Shown piece by piece: positions 27,040 to 35,338 of a stretch of DNA of 64,000 bases. The notes under the pieces are model-generated. The model saw only the letters and a list, made by a program, of their open reading frames with translations, was not told where the DNA came from and did no database searches. A program made the position numbers and the translations under genes. Each line of letters opens with the position of its first letter. Position 1 is the first letter of the stretch. This stretch comes from Echinicola pacifica DSM 19836 (lineage in GTDB: Bacteria; Bacteroidota; Bacteroidia; Cytophagales; Cyclobacteriaceae), in contig NZ_KB890750.1 in the NCBI RefSeq assembly GCF_000373245.1, forward strand, positions 631,759-695,758, in the 5' to 3' direction.

Positions 27040-28116
27040 ATGGACAAAAACAAGATTATAAGAATTAAAGATATCGCCAAGCTGTCCGGGGTGTCGGTAG
27101 GTACTGTGGATCGAGTCATACACGAAAGAGGAAAAGTATCTGAGGTCTCTAAAGCTAAGGTGGAAAAAGTGCTCAAAGAAATCAATTATACGCCAAACCT
27201 ACTGGCCAAAACCTTAGGCTCCAATAAAGTTTTTAAAATAGCCTTACTCGCCCCTCACCTTGATGAGGATCCTTATTGGAATCTGGCGCTAAGCGCATTG
27301 GGAAGTACCCAAAAGGAATGGCAACCCTACCATATAGAGATCCTGCCATTCTATTTTGAATTACATAATGCTGATTCTTACCATAAGGAATCCGAACGGC
27401 TGCTCGCCTGTAATCCCGATGCCGTAATCAGCGCCCCGATCTATTTGCCGGAGGCTCTAACTTTTTCTAAAAAACTGAAAGTGATGAATATTCCTTTCAT
27501 TCATTTCAACACCCTGATCACTGAAGCTGACCCGCTGGCATTTATTGGCCAGGACCTCTATCAAAGTGGTCGATTAGCCGCATCCCTACTGAACCTGGTA
27601 TGTCATGATCAAAAAGGTAGTCTTGCCACCCTCCACATCGTGCAAAGTATCCAGCATTCTATCCACTTTCAAGACAAGGAAAATGGATTTAATGACTATT
27701 GCAAGGCCCTCGCCTCCCCTCAGAAAACGACTTCCATCTTGATAAATGCTCATACTCAGGAATTGTTTGAAGCCTCTTTGCTAAAAGCAATAAATGAATT
27801 TGAGGTCAAAGGATTATTCATCCCTACCTCCTCCGGAGCAAAAAAGACTGCCGAAGTCCTGAGAAACAACCATCTGAAGGACATCAAGATTGTAGGTTAT
27901 GACCTTATTCAAGATAATATAGACTTACTTCGGTCTGGTGAAATTGAATTTCTGATCAATCAAAGTCCAAACAAACAGCTTTATAGAGGGGTTTATCACC
28001 TTGCACATCATCTATTATTTAAAAACCCACCCCCCAAAAAGGAGCTGTTTCCTCTGGAGATCATTACAAGAGAAAACATTGATTCATATACCTGCGCGCA
28101 GATCCTCAACCAATAA
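27040..28116 (+). CDS. LacI-family transcriptional regulator
   Basis: 358 residues. The N-terminal HTH (IRIKDIAKLSGVSVGTVDRVIHERGKV) with the hinge region (INYTPNLLAKTLGSNKVFKI) is followed by a periplasmic-binding-protein-like effector domain (about 60 to 350; KIALLAPHLDEDPYW, IGQDLYQSGRLAASLL, IKIVGYDLIQDNIDLL). Members with the VGTVDRVIHERG recognition helix are common in Bacteroidota and often bind sugars. It is followed after 16 bp by a sialidase gene and faces the SusC/SusD genes, so its ligand may be a sugar released from the imported glycan (inference). Confidence 0.94.
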   Translation: MDKNKIIRIKDIAKLSGVSVGTVDRVIHERGKVSEVSKAKVEKVLKEINYTPNLLAKTLGSNKVFKIALLAPHLDEDPYWNLALSALGSTQKEWQPYHIEILPFYFELHNADSYHKESERLLACNPDAVISAPIYLPEALTFSKKLKVMNIPFIHFNTLITEADPLAFIGQDLYQSGRLAASLLNLVCHDQKGSLATLHIVQSIQHSIHFQDKENGFNDYCKALASPQKTTSILINAHTQELFEASLLKAINEFEVKGLFIPTSSGAKKTAEVLRNNHLKDIKIVGYDLIQDNIDLLRSGEIEFLINQSPNKQLYRGVYHLAHHLLFKNPPPKKELFPLEIITRENIDSYTCAQILNQ

Positions 28117-28132
28117 TATCAAACCACCTCTT

Positions 28133-29227
28133 ATGCTCCATTCTATACCGTTTCTTACTACCTTATTTTTCATCTATAGTATGGGCTCCACAGCTACCTT
28201 CTCCCAGGAGCATCATGGAGGACCGGATTCCAACACGGTAAGTTTATTCTATTCTGGACAAGAGGAAGGAGTAGTCTGCTACAGAATTCCTGCCTTGGTG
28301 ACTGCTCGTAATGGCCACCTTATCGCAGCCATTGACCAGCGAGTACCCAACTGTGGAGACCTCAAATATTCTAAAGATATCAATATCGTCATCCGGCGCA
28401 GCCTGGATAATGGAAAAACATGGCTGCCAATAGAGAAAATAGTGGATTTCCCTTATGGCCAATCGGCATCAGATCCTTCTATGGTGGTGGACCAGCAAAG
28501 GGGTACAATTTTCCTGTTTTATAATTATATGGACCTGGATAAAGCTAAGGACCGTTATTTCTTTCATATGATAAAAAGTGAGGATCATGGAGAGACCTGG
28601 TCTGCCCCAGAGGATCTCACTGAGCAATTGTCATTAGATGGCTGGGAAAATGACTTTAAATTCATCACTTCGGGCAGAGCTTATCAAAGTCCCGAAGGCA
28701 CGATTTTACATACCATTGTCAACCTTGAGAAGGGAGGTTTTGTATTTGGGTCGGAGGATCATGGAATGAGTTGGTTTGTAAAACCAAGAGCTATTCAGCC
28801 CTTTGATGAATCTAAGATCATAAGCTTAGCAGATGGAAGCTGGATGATCAATAGCCGTGTCAATGGCGCCGGGTATAGATACCAACATGTATCTACCGAC
28901 AAGGGCGAAACCTGGACCACAAGTAAATTGACCCAATTGACAGATCCTAGTTGTAATGCCAGTCTGATCACTTATACCACATCCGCGGGGGAAGAATTAC
29001 TCCTTTTCAGTAATCTCAATGATGCTAAAGAGAGAAAAAACTTGCAAATCAGGGTCAGCAAAGATGGGGGAAGGTCATGGCCTATTGTCAAAACCGTCTA
29101 TGAAGGAGCTGCCGCCTATTCCTCCATGACCATCTTGGGCAATGGAGATCTAGGGATTTTCTATGAAAGCGATGATTATAGCATTAATAGATTTACCTCC
29201 TACCCCATGAGTTGGCTAATGGAATAA
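28133..29227 (+). CDS. Secreted sialidase (exo-alpha-sialidase, GH33-like)
   Basis: 364 residues from ATG 28133; the frame is open to 28001 but that would overlap the regulator gene, and the signal peptide (LFFIYSMGSTATFSQ) begins at 28133. The RIP motif with the first catalytic arginine is at 51 to 53 (CYRIPALVTARNG). Five Asp-boxes (S-x-D-x-G-x-x-W) are visible near 90, 149, 207, 254 and 309, marking the six-bladed propeller. AYSSM near 329 fits the catalytic tyrosine region. It would cleave terminal sialic acid or a related sugar outside the cytoplasm. It forms an operon with the LacI-family gene. No sialic acid catabolic genes (nan) are in the window. Confidence 0.88.
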   Translation: MLHSIPFLTTLFFIYSMGSTATFSQEHHGGPDSNTVSLFYSGQEEGVVCYRIPALVTARNGHLIAAIDQRVPNCGDLKYSKDINIVIRRSLDNGKTWLPIEKIVDFPYGQSASDPSMVVDQQRGTIFLFYNYMDLDKAKDRYFFHMIKSEDHGETWSAPEDLTEQLSLDGWENDFKFITSGRAYQSPEGTILHTIVNLEKGGFVFGSEDHGMSWFVKPRAIQPFDESKIISLADGSWMINSRVNGAGYRYQHVSTDKGETWTTSKLTQLTDPSCNASLITYTTSAGEELLLFSNLNDAKERKNLQIRVSKDGGRSWPIVKTVYEGAAAYSSMTILGNGDLGIFYESDDYSINRFTSYPMSWLME

Positions 29228-29274
29228 TCTCCATTCTATAAAACTAAAATAGATGATCCAAGCCAGAGGGGGAG

Positions 29275-29979
29275 TCACTGACAGATGGTCATGGAGTCTG
29301 CTGTGGAAGCCCCAAAACCAAAATCCAAAACGGGGCTCAGCATATGGAGTCCTAGCCCCATTCCTCTCATGATGAACATCACACCGATAAACATCGCAAA
29401 ATACGGCATGGAATTGAATATCCTTTGCCGCCATTTTAGGTTTACCAAACTGTGCCCAAGCATCAGTCCTAGCAATAAGGGAGTGGTCCCCAAGCCGAAT
29501 GCAGCCATATATAGACTTCCCTGCCATGGATCAGATAATGCCAATGTGGCGACCAAAGCAATATAAACCATCCCACAGGGCAGCAAACCATTTACCAGTC
29601 CAGTAACAAAAAATGCAAGTCCTCCTTTGCGCTTTAGCCATAGACCCAAGTTAGCTTTGATGCTGGAGGTAAATCCAGCGAAAAATCGGCTTGAGGGAAG
29701 TTTATTCTTTTTGCGGAAAAATACCGCCATCACTATGATAAGCAGTCCCAAGCTGATAGACAAAGACTGCTGGATACCTGCCATTTGGAGGCTCTTGCCG
29801 ACTAATCCTATTAATAATCCTAAAACCGCATAGGTACAGGCCCGGCCGATATGATACCAGAGTTTCCTAGTCCATACTTTGACAGGGATGCTTTGGGAAG
29901 CGACCAGAGCGATGGGGCCGCACATTCCTATGCAGTGAAACGACCCCAAAAAACCCAAAACAAAGGCAGTCCAAATCAT
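29275..29979 (-). CDS. Sulfite exporter TauE/SafE family membrane protein of the cbb3 locus
   Basis: 234 residues with about six membrane segments. GFLGSFHCIGMCGPIALV at the N-terminus is the signature of the TauE/SafE (DUF/UreH-like) branch found next to cbb3 oxidase genes; the H-C-x-x-M-C-G-P motif suggests copper or other metal handling. It overlaps the fixH gene by four bases (ATGA), so it is translated with it. Probable role: metal supply or export during oxidase assembly (family knowledge, not shown here). Confidence 0.85.
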   Translation of the reverse strand: MIWTAFVLGFLGSFHCIGMCGPIALVASQSIPVKVWTRKLWYHIGRACTYAVLGLLIGLVGKSLQMAGIQQSLSISLGLLIIVMAVFFRKKNKLPSSRFFAGFTSSIKANLGLWLKRKGGLAFFVTGLVNGLLPCGMVYIALVATLALSDPWQGSLYMAAFGLGTTPLLLGLMLGHSLVNLKWRQRIFNSMPYFAMFIGVMFIMRGMGLGLHMLSPVLDFGFGASTADSMTICQ

Positions 29980-30404
29980 GGCAGATAGATTTTTCTCTCT
30001 TCATAATATCCTTTTCCTTCCTCGGTCCAGGTGAGTTTCACCTTCCAATACCCTTGCTGCAAGCTGGTCAGGTCTATTTCCTGAAAACTCCCTTGCTGAG
30101 ATTGTACGGCTATTCTTCTGTCCATACCGGCATCAGAAGGCCGGAATAAATGTAATTCACCCTTTGATTCTGCCTCCAAGGCAAGGGTAAGGATTTTGCT
30201 ATTTCGATCATAGTTCATCACTTTTGCGTCCAATTCGGCCGCATTGGTGAGTTGATTGATATGTTCCTGATAGTTGATTTCATCCGCATAATAATTTGTG
30301 CTTACCAGATGGATATCTTCTTGCTGCATACATATCCCCACCAGGGTAAAAAGAAGCCCTGTAAAACATATAAAGACAATGACAATCCCAGTTCCCCAGT
30401 TCAT
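29976..30404 (-). CDS. ccoH: FixH-family cbb3 oxidase assembly protein
   Basis: 142 residues. One N-terminal membrane helix (WGTGIVIVFICFTGLLFTLV) is followed by the FixH motif region (STNYYADEINYQEHINQLTNA) and a periplasmic beta-rich domain. FixH/CcoH helps mature the cbb3-type oxidase. It sits between ccoG and the TauE/SafE gene, overlapping the latter by four bases, in the usual Bacteroidota order. Confidence 0.9.
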   Translation of the reverse strand: MNWGTGIVIVFICFTGLLFTLVGICMQQEDIHLVSTNYYADEINYQEHINQLTNAAELDAKVMNYDRNSKILTLALEAESKGELHLFRPSDAGMDRRIAVQSQQGSFQEIDLTSLQQGYWKVKLTWTEEGKGYYEERKIYLP

Positions 30405-30423
30405 AGTTTTACTTTTAGATTAT

Positions 30424-31839
30424 TTATTTTGGCATAGGAGCCATAAAGTTGGTGGTCACCGTAAAGGCTTCCTCCCCATTCTGAAGAACGATCAGCTCGA
30501 CCTTTTCATTAATCTGCTGTACATCCTTGGAGTCCAGCACCAAAAAGAAGCGCCCTTCCATTCTCGACTCTCCTTCCAGAGCCCAGCTTCCCCCATCATT
30601 TCCCTCGATCTGGTACCGCTTATCAGAAGATATAACGCTCACCTTCTGATCTTCGAAGGTTTTATTGATGAAGGTCACCTCGTATAAATTACTGACATTA
30701 CCATCTGTGCGCTCCTGATAGGTCATTCCTGGAAACCGCGTGATCGTCGCTCCCAGCTCCTTTCTAGTGGCCAATAGCCCTACAAAGGCCGCCATTAAGA
30801 CCACCAGGACCACCGAATAACCCTTCACTCTAGGCGTCAGAAGCTTTTGATGGCCACTCATAATTGAATTTTCCGAAGCATATCGTATGAGCCCCTGTGG
30901 TCTGTTCACCTTATCCATAATCTGGTCACAGGCATCGATGCAGGCGGTACAATTTACGCATTCCATCTGGACGCCATGACGGATATCTATTCCCGTAGGA
31001 CAGACACTCACACATAATCCGCAGTCCACACAATCACCCGTATTCTCTTCCAGACTTATAGACTTTTTAAGTTTTCCTCTAGGCTCTCCTCTCTTATGAT
31101 CATAAGCCACATTGATGGAATTTTTGTCCAGCAATACCCCTTGAAGCCTTCCGTAGGGGCAAGCTACCAGACATACCTGCTCTCTCAATAGGGTAAAGAC
31201 TATAAAGAAAGCAGCAGAAAAGGCTATTAAACCAATAAAAGTGGAGAGATTCTCACTTGGAGGATGCATAATGGCCTGCTGGACCTGCTCAATACCGATC
31301 AAATAAGCCAAAGCGGTATGGCCGATGAGAATGGAGATCATTCCGAATATTGACCATTTAATCGCTTTTTTTCTGATTTTCTCTCCATTCCACGGCATTG
31401 CATCCAGCTTTTTTTGCTGCGAAGCCGTTCCTTCTATCCAATACTCGATTTTCCGGAAAACCATCTCCATGAATAAGGTCTGCGGGCAAGCCCAGCCACA
31501 AAAGACCCTCCCAAATACCACGGTGAATAGGATCACAAACACGAAGAATATCAGCAGTAAGAACAAGAGTATATGAGTATCCTGAGGCCAGAATACCTGC
31601 CCAAAGATGATAAACTTCCTTTCAAAGAAATTCAGCAGCAATAGGGGTTTTCCCTGGATCTTTATAAATGGCCCCGCAAATAATATGGCCAGTAAAACCC
31701 AACTCAGGTATGTTCTATACCGGAAAAAGAAGCCGGTAATTTTCTTTGGATAAATCCAATTTCTTTTACCATCTTCCCTTACGGTGGCTAAGCTGTCGCG
31801 AAACTTTTCATTTTCCAGATTATCGATAGTAGGCTCCAT
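30424..31839 (-). CDS. ccoG: Cytochrome c oxidase accessory protein CcoG (RdxA/FixG family)
   Basis: 471 residues. Several membrane helices come first, with the NapH-like CGWACPQTLFMEMVFRKIEY motif near residue 115. Two cytoplasmic 4Fe-4S clusters follow (CVDCGLCVSVCPTG and CVNCTACIDACDQ), then another membrane helix and the C-terminal FixG immunoglobulin-like domain. CcoG is a copper reductase acting in cbb3 oxidase assembly in the inner membrane. It follows ccoP by 19 bp. Confidence 0.95.
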   Translation of the reverse strand: MEPTIDNLENEKFRDSLATVREDGKRNWIYPKKITGFFFRYRTYLSWVLLAILFAGPFIKIQGKPLLLLNFFERKFIIFGQVFWPQDTHILLFLLLIFFVFVILFTVVFGRVFCGWACPQTLFMEMVFRKIEYWIEGTASQQKKLDAMPWNGEKIRKKAIKWSIFGMISILIGHTALAYLIGIEQVQQAIMHPPSENLSTFIGLIAFSAAFFIVFTLLREQVCLVACPYGRLQGVLLDKNSINVAYDHKRGEPRGKLKKSISLEENTGDCVDCGLCVSVCPTGIDIRHGVQMECVNCTACIDACDQIMDKVNRPQGLIRYASENSIMSGHQKLLTPRVKGYSVVLVVLMAAFVGLLATRKELGATITRFPGMTYQERTDGNVSNLYEVTFINKTFEDQKVSVISSDKRYQIEGNDGGSWALEGESRMEGRFFLVLDSKDVQQINEKVELIVLQNGEEAFTVTTNFMAPMPK

Positions 31840-31858
31840 TCTATGAGATTTATCTCAA

Positions 31859-32794
31859 TTATAAGGAAGAAACCATGAGGGTAGAATCTGCCGGACTGCT
31901 GGCATCTTCCATCTCGGGAATTTCCTCAGGTGTATAGATTTCGCCTTGCGGCTCTTTAGGATTTGCAGAAGGTTTTCCTTTTAGTGATAAGATGAAGTTA
32001 GACACCTGCATGATTTCTTCAGGGCTGAGCTGATCTTGCCAAGGGATCATTCCTTTTTCAGGAACACCATATTTGACCGTTTTAAACACATCGTGAATAC
32101 TTCCGCCATGTAGCCAATATTCATCGGTAAAATTCGGACCTACTCCGCCACCACCATCTGCCGCATGGCAGGCTACGCAGTTGGCATTATAGATGGACGC
32201 CCCTACAGACAATACAGCATCGGACTGATCATAGGCCACATTGGTTTCATCGATTGAGGCTAGGGCCATGGACTTGCGCTCCTCCGCAGCAACGGCCTCT
32301 ATGGCTAGCTCCGACTCATACTCCTCGAGTGGAGTCATGCCCCATCCCCATCCTGAGTAATAAAACATATAGCCTAGGGCAATAATAAGCGTGCTAGAAA
32401 ACAGGTACCGTAACCATGGAGGCATATAATTATCAAGTTCACGTATGCCATCGTAATTATGCTCCAGCATGATCTCCTCTTCATCCTCGACGGGTGTCAT
32501 ATCCCCGGTTACAAATTTATTCTTGAAGTTCTCCCACCAGCTAGGCTCCTCCGCCAGGGCAGGATTGCTTCGCTGCATCACGGTCTGTAAGAAAGACAGC
32601 AGGTAAATCATCAGCAGCAATAAAACCACCAAAATAAACAATACGACACCTATCATAAGCAGTAGTGCCCATTCTCCAGCCCCTAATCCACTGAGACTTT
32701 CCGTCACGCTACCCGTGGTATCCTGTCTAGCAAAGGAGGCATTGCTCATTAATACCAGGACTAACGATACTATATATGTTAAGAGTTTATTCAT
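31859..32794 (-). CDS. ccoP: cbb3-type cytochrome c oxidase subunit III (CcoP) with one heme c site
   Basis: About 311 residues from ATG 32794 (MNKLLTYIVSLVLVLM). An N-terminal hydrophobic segment resembling a signal peptide precedes a membrane helix (about 45 to 70), the CcoP N-terminal domain with DGIRELDNYMPPWLRYLF and a second membrane helix. The C-terminal cytochrome c domain has one CVACH heme site and WQDQLSPEEIMQVSNFI. Proteobacterial CcoP carries two heme c sites; only one is seen here. The start overlaps the end of ccoQ by 8 bp. Confidence 0.93.
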   Translation of the reverse strand: MNKLLTYIVSLVLVLMSNASFARQDTTGSVTESLSGLGAGEWALLLMIGVVLFILVVLLLLMIYLLSFLQTVMQRSNPALAEEPSWWENFKNKFVTGDMTPVEDEEEIMLEHNYDGIRELDNYMPPWLRYLFSSTLIIALGYMFYYSGWGWGMTPLEEYESELAIEAVAAEERKSMALASIDETNVAYDQSDAVLSVGASIYNANCVACHAADGGGGVGPNFTDEYWLHGGSIHDVFKTVKYGVPEKGMIPWQDQLSPEEIMQVSNFILSLKGKPSANPKEPQGEIYTPEEIPEMEDASSPADSTLMVSSL

Positions 32795-32972
32795 GGCTAT
32801 TATTCGTTTTAGGCTTCTCATCCATTGGCAGGGACTTCATATGGTCTATGTATTTTCTATCTACTCGAAATACCCATATCCCCATTCCAACAAAAAACAA
32901 CACAAAAACCAGCAGGGAGATTATCGGATATATCTCTATGTTCTCTATCGATTTCAAAATTTCTTTTTGCAT
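32787..32972 (-). CDS. ccoQ: Small cbb3 oxidase subunit CcoQ-like
   Basis: 61 residues with one membrane helix (IYPIISLLVFVLFFVGMGIWVF) followed by a charged tail (RVDRKYIDHMKSLP). Size, topology and position between ccoNO and ccoP identify it as the CcoQ-type stabilising subunit. It ends 8 bp inside ccoP, so the two are translationally coupled. Confidence 0.85.
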   Translation of the reverse strand: MQKEILKSIENIEIYPIISLLVFVLFFVGMGIWVFRVDRKYIDHMKSLPMDEKPKTNNSHE

Positions 32973-32984
32973 ATCAAATGGTAT

Positions 32985-35138
32985 TTAATATTTAGAAGTT
33001 ATTCCAGTGTCCTCCCCTGTCGTTTTCTTTATATCGGTCCCTAATCTCTGCAAATAGGCTATTAGAGCGACGATTTCGGAATGAGGCAGCACTTCAATAT
33101 TCTCAGATTTCAGCCCATTTGCGATCTCCATAGCTTGAAGATCCAGGTCCTTCATGGCTTCTTCATCCGCATATCCTTCAGGATAAGGTATCCCTAGCTT
33201 TTGCAAGGTTCTTATCTTTGCGGGGAGATCCTCATGATCCATGATATTAGTGATCATCCATGAATAAGCCGGCATCGTGGAGCCTGGAGACATGGTGCGC
33301 GGGTCCATCATATGGTGGTAATGCCAGCTGTCCGGATATTTCCTTCCTACCCTATGCAGATCAGGACCAGTACGCTTGGATCCCCATAGGAAGGGGCGGT
33401 CATAGACAAATTCTCCTGCCTTAGAATACTCACCATATCGCTCGGTCTCTGACCGGAATGGACGTATCATCTGGGAGTGACAACCTACGCAGCCATTGGA
33501 GATATACAAGTCCCTGCCCTGCAACTCTAGTGGAGTATAAGGTTTGACGTGGCTGATGGTCGGCACATTTGATTTGATTAATATGGTAGGGATAATCTCT
33601 ATTGCCCCCCCGATAAGAATGGCAATGGTCGCCAGAACAGTAAAGAAAATTGGCTTTCTTTCCCATACATGATGCCAGTATTCATTTTTATTCTTAACCG
33701 GCTTGCTAAGTGGGGCTGCTTCATCATACTCCTCAGCCACAAACTCTCCCATTTGGGAAGTCTTATAAAGATTGAAAATCATGATAAGTGTACCACTCAG
33801 GTATAATACCCCGCCAAAAGCCCTAAGCATATACATAGGAACAATTTCCAAGGTGGTCTCCAGGAAGTTTGGATAGGCAAGTCTTCCCATTTCATTAAAC
33901 TCCTTCCACATCAAACTCTGAGTAAGGGCGGCCACATACATAGGCAGGGCATAGAATAAAATCCCCAAAGTCCCCAGCCAGAAGTGAGTATTGGCCAGTT
34001 TGGTAGAATACAATTTGGTGTCCCACATTCTTGGCCATAGCCAATAAAGCATACCAAAGGTCAGGAAACCATTCCATCCTAAGCCACCAATATGAACGTG
34101 GGCCACTATCCAATCGGTATAATGGGCAATGGCGTTGACATTTTTCAGGGATAATAAGGGTCCCTCAAGTGTTGCCATACCATAAGCGGTCACGGCTACC
34201 ACCATGAATTTCAGAACAGGATCCACTCGTACCTTGTCCCAGGCTCCTCTTAAGGTCAGTAAACCATTGACCATCCCACCCCAGGAAGGGGCTAATAGCA
34301 TAATGGAAAAGGCAATTCCTAATACCTGTGCCCAGTTAGGCAGGGCAGTATAAAGCAAATGGTGAGGTCCAGCCCAGATATAGATAAATATCAGTGCCCA
34401 AAAGTGGACGATCGATAGCTTATAGGAATAAACCGGCCGATTCGCTGCCTTTGGAAGAAAATAATACATCAATCCCAAATAAGGCGTGGTCAAGAAAAAA
34501 GCTACAGCATTATGCCCGTACCACCACTGAACTAGCGCATCCTGAACACCTGCATAAGCAGAATAACTCTTAAACATGGATACAGGAAGTGCCAAGGAAT
34601 TGAAAATATGAAGCACCGCCACCGTCACAAAGGAAGCTAAATAGAACCAAATGGCTACATACATATGGCGCTCCCGACGCTTGATCAGGGTCCCTATCAT
34701 ATTCGCTCCAAAAGCAACCCATATCACCGCAATGGCAATATCAATTGGCCACTCCAGTTCGGCATACTCCTTGGAGGAGGTAAGGCCTAGCGGCAAAGTA
34801 ATAACCGCCGAAAGAATGATCAGCTGCCAGCCCCAGAAGTTTATCCAACTCAGGGCATCACTGTACATTCGCGCTTTCAATAAACGCGGCATGGAATAGT
34901 ATATTCCTGCAAAAATAGCATTTCCCACAAAAGCGAAAATTACAGCATTCGTGTGCAAAGGCCTTATCCTACCAAAAGTGGTATAGGGATTTCCCAAATT
35001 TGCCTCAGGAAGAAATAGCTGCGTGGCGGCCAATATACCCACCAACATCCCTATCACTCCCCAGGCAATAGTGGCAACCCCAAAGTATTTTACGATCTTA
35101 TTATCGTAACTGAACTTCTCAAGTAATGGTTCTGACAT
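32985..35138 (-). CDS. ccoNO: cbb3-type cytochrome c oxidase, fused subunits I and II (CcoNO)
   Basis: 717 residues. Residues 1 to about 465 are CcoN: twelve membrane helices with the heme and copper histidine regions (RPLHTNAVIFAF, QWWYGHNAVAFFLTTPYLG, DWIVAHVHIGGLGWNGF). After a short linker, a membrane helix near 500 (FFTVLATIAILIGGAIEIIP) begins CcoO, with a single heme c site NGCVGCHSQMIRPF near 550. The fusion of the two subunits in one chain is common in Bacteroidota. It reduces oxygen to water at low oxygen levels and pumps protons. It lies between ccoS and ccoQ. Confidence 0.97.
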   Translation of the reverse strand: MSEPLLEKFSYDNKIVKYFGVATIAWGVIGMLVGILAATQLFLPEANLGNPYTTFGRIRPLHTNAVIFAFVGNAIFAGIYYSMPRLLKARMYSDALSWINFWGWQLIILSAVITLPLGLTSSKEYAELEWPIDIAIAVIWVAFGANMIGTLIKRRERHMYVAIWFYLASFVTVAVLHIFNSLALPVSMFKSYSAYAGVQDALVQWWYGHNAVAFFLTTPYLGLMYYFLPKAANRPVYSYKLSIVHFWALIFIYIWAGPHHLLYTALPNWAQVLGIAFSIMLLAPSWGGMVNGLLTLRGAWDKVRVDPVLKFMVVAVTAYGMATLEGPLLSLKNVNAIAHYTDWIVAHVHIGGLGWNGFLTFGMLYWLWPRMWDTKLYSTKLANTHFWLGTLGILFYALPMYVAALTQSLMWKEFNEMGRLAYPNFLETTLEIVPMYMLRAFGGVLYLSGTLIMIFNLYKTSQMGEFVAEEYDEAAPLSKPVKNKNEYWHHVWERKPIFFTVLATIAILIGGAIEIIPTILIKSNVPTISHVKPYTPLELQGRDLYISNGCVGCHSQMIRPFRSETERYGEYSKAGEFVYDRPFLWGSKRTGPDLHRVGRKYPDSWHYHHMMDPRTMSPGSTMPAYSWMITNIMDHEDLPAKIRTLQKLGIPYPEGYADEEAMKDLDLQAMEIANGLKSENIEVLPHSEIVALIAYLQRLGTDIKKTTGEDTGITSKY

Positions 35139-35143
35139 AGTGT

Positions 35144-35338
35144 TTACTCGTTTTTAGTTGTATTATCTTCCGTTAGTGTTGATTTTTTCTTTTTAGATTT
35201 ATCAAATAATATCCGCACCGATGGCGTATAGGTATCATCATACTGCCCACTCCGCAATGCTCGAATAAAGAGAATCAAAAATGAGATCGCTAAGACTAAA
35301 CTTATTGCGATCAGCACAAAAATTATTTCCATAACCAA
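35144..35338 (-). CDS. ccoS: cbb3-type cytochrome oxidase assembly protein CcoS
   Basis: 64 residues with one N-terminal membrane helix (IIFVLIAISLVLAISFLILF) and the CcoS motif (RSGQYDDTYTPSVRILFD). CcoS is needed for cofactor insertion into the oxidase. Its start overlaps the end of the ccoI gene by 16 bp, so translation is coupled. Confidence 0.93.
   Translation of the reverse strand: MVMEIIFVLIAISLVLAISFLILFIRALRSGQYDDTYTPSVRILFDKSKKKKSTLTEDNTTKNE

Noticed and set aside
28001..28132. Upstream extension of the sialidase gene into the LacI-family gene
   Set aside because: The extension would overlap the regulator's coding end by more than 110 bp, and the signal peptide begins at 28133.
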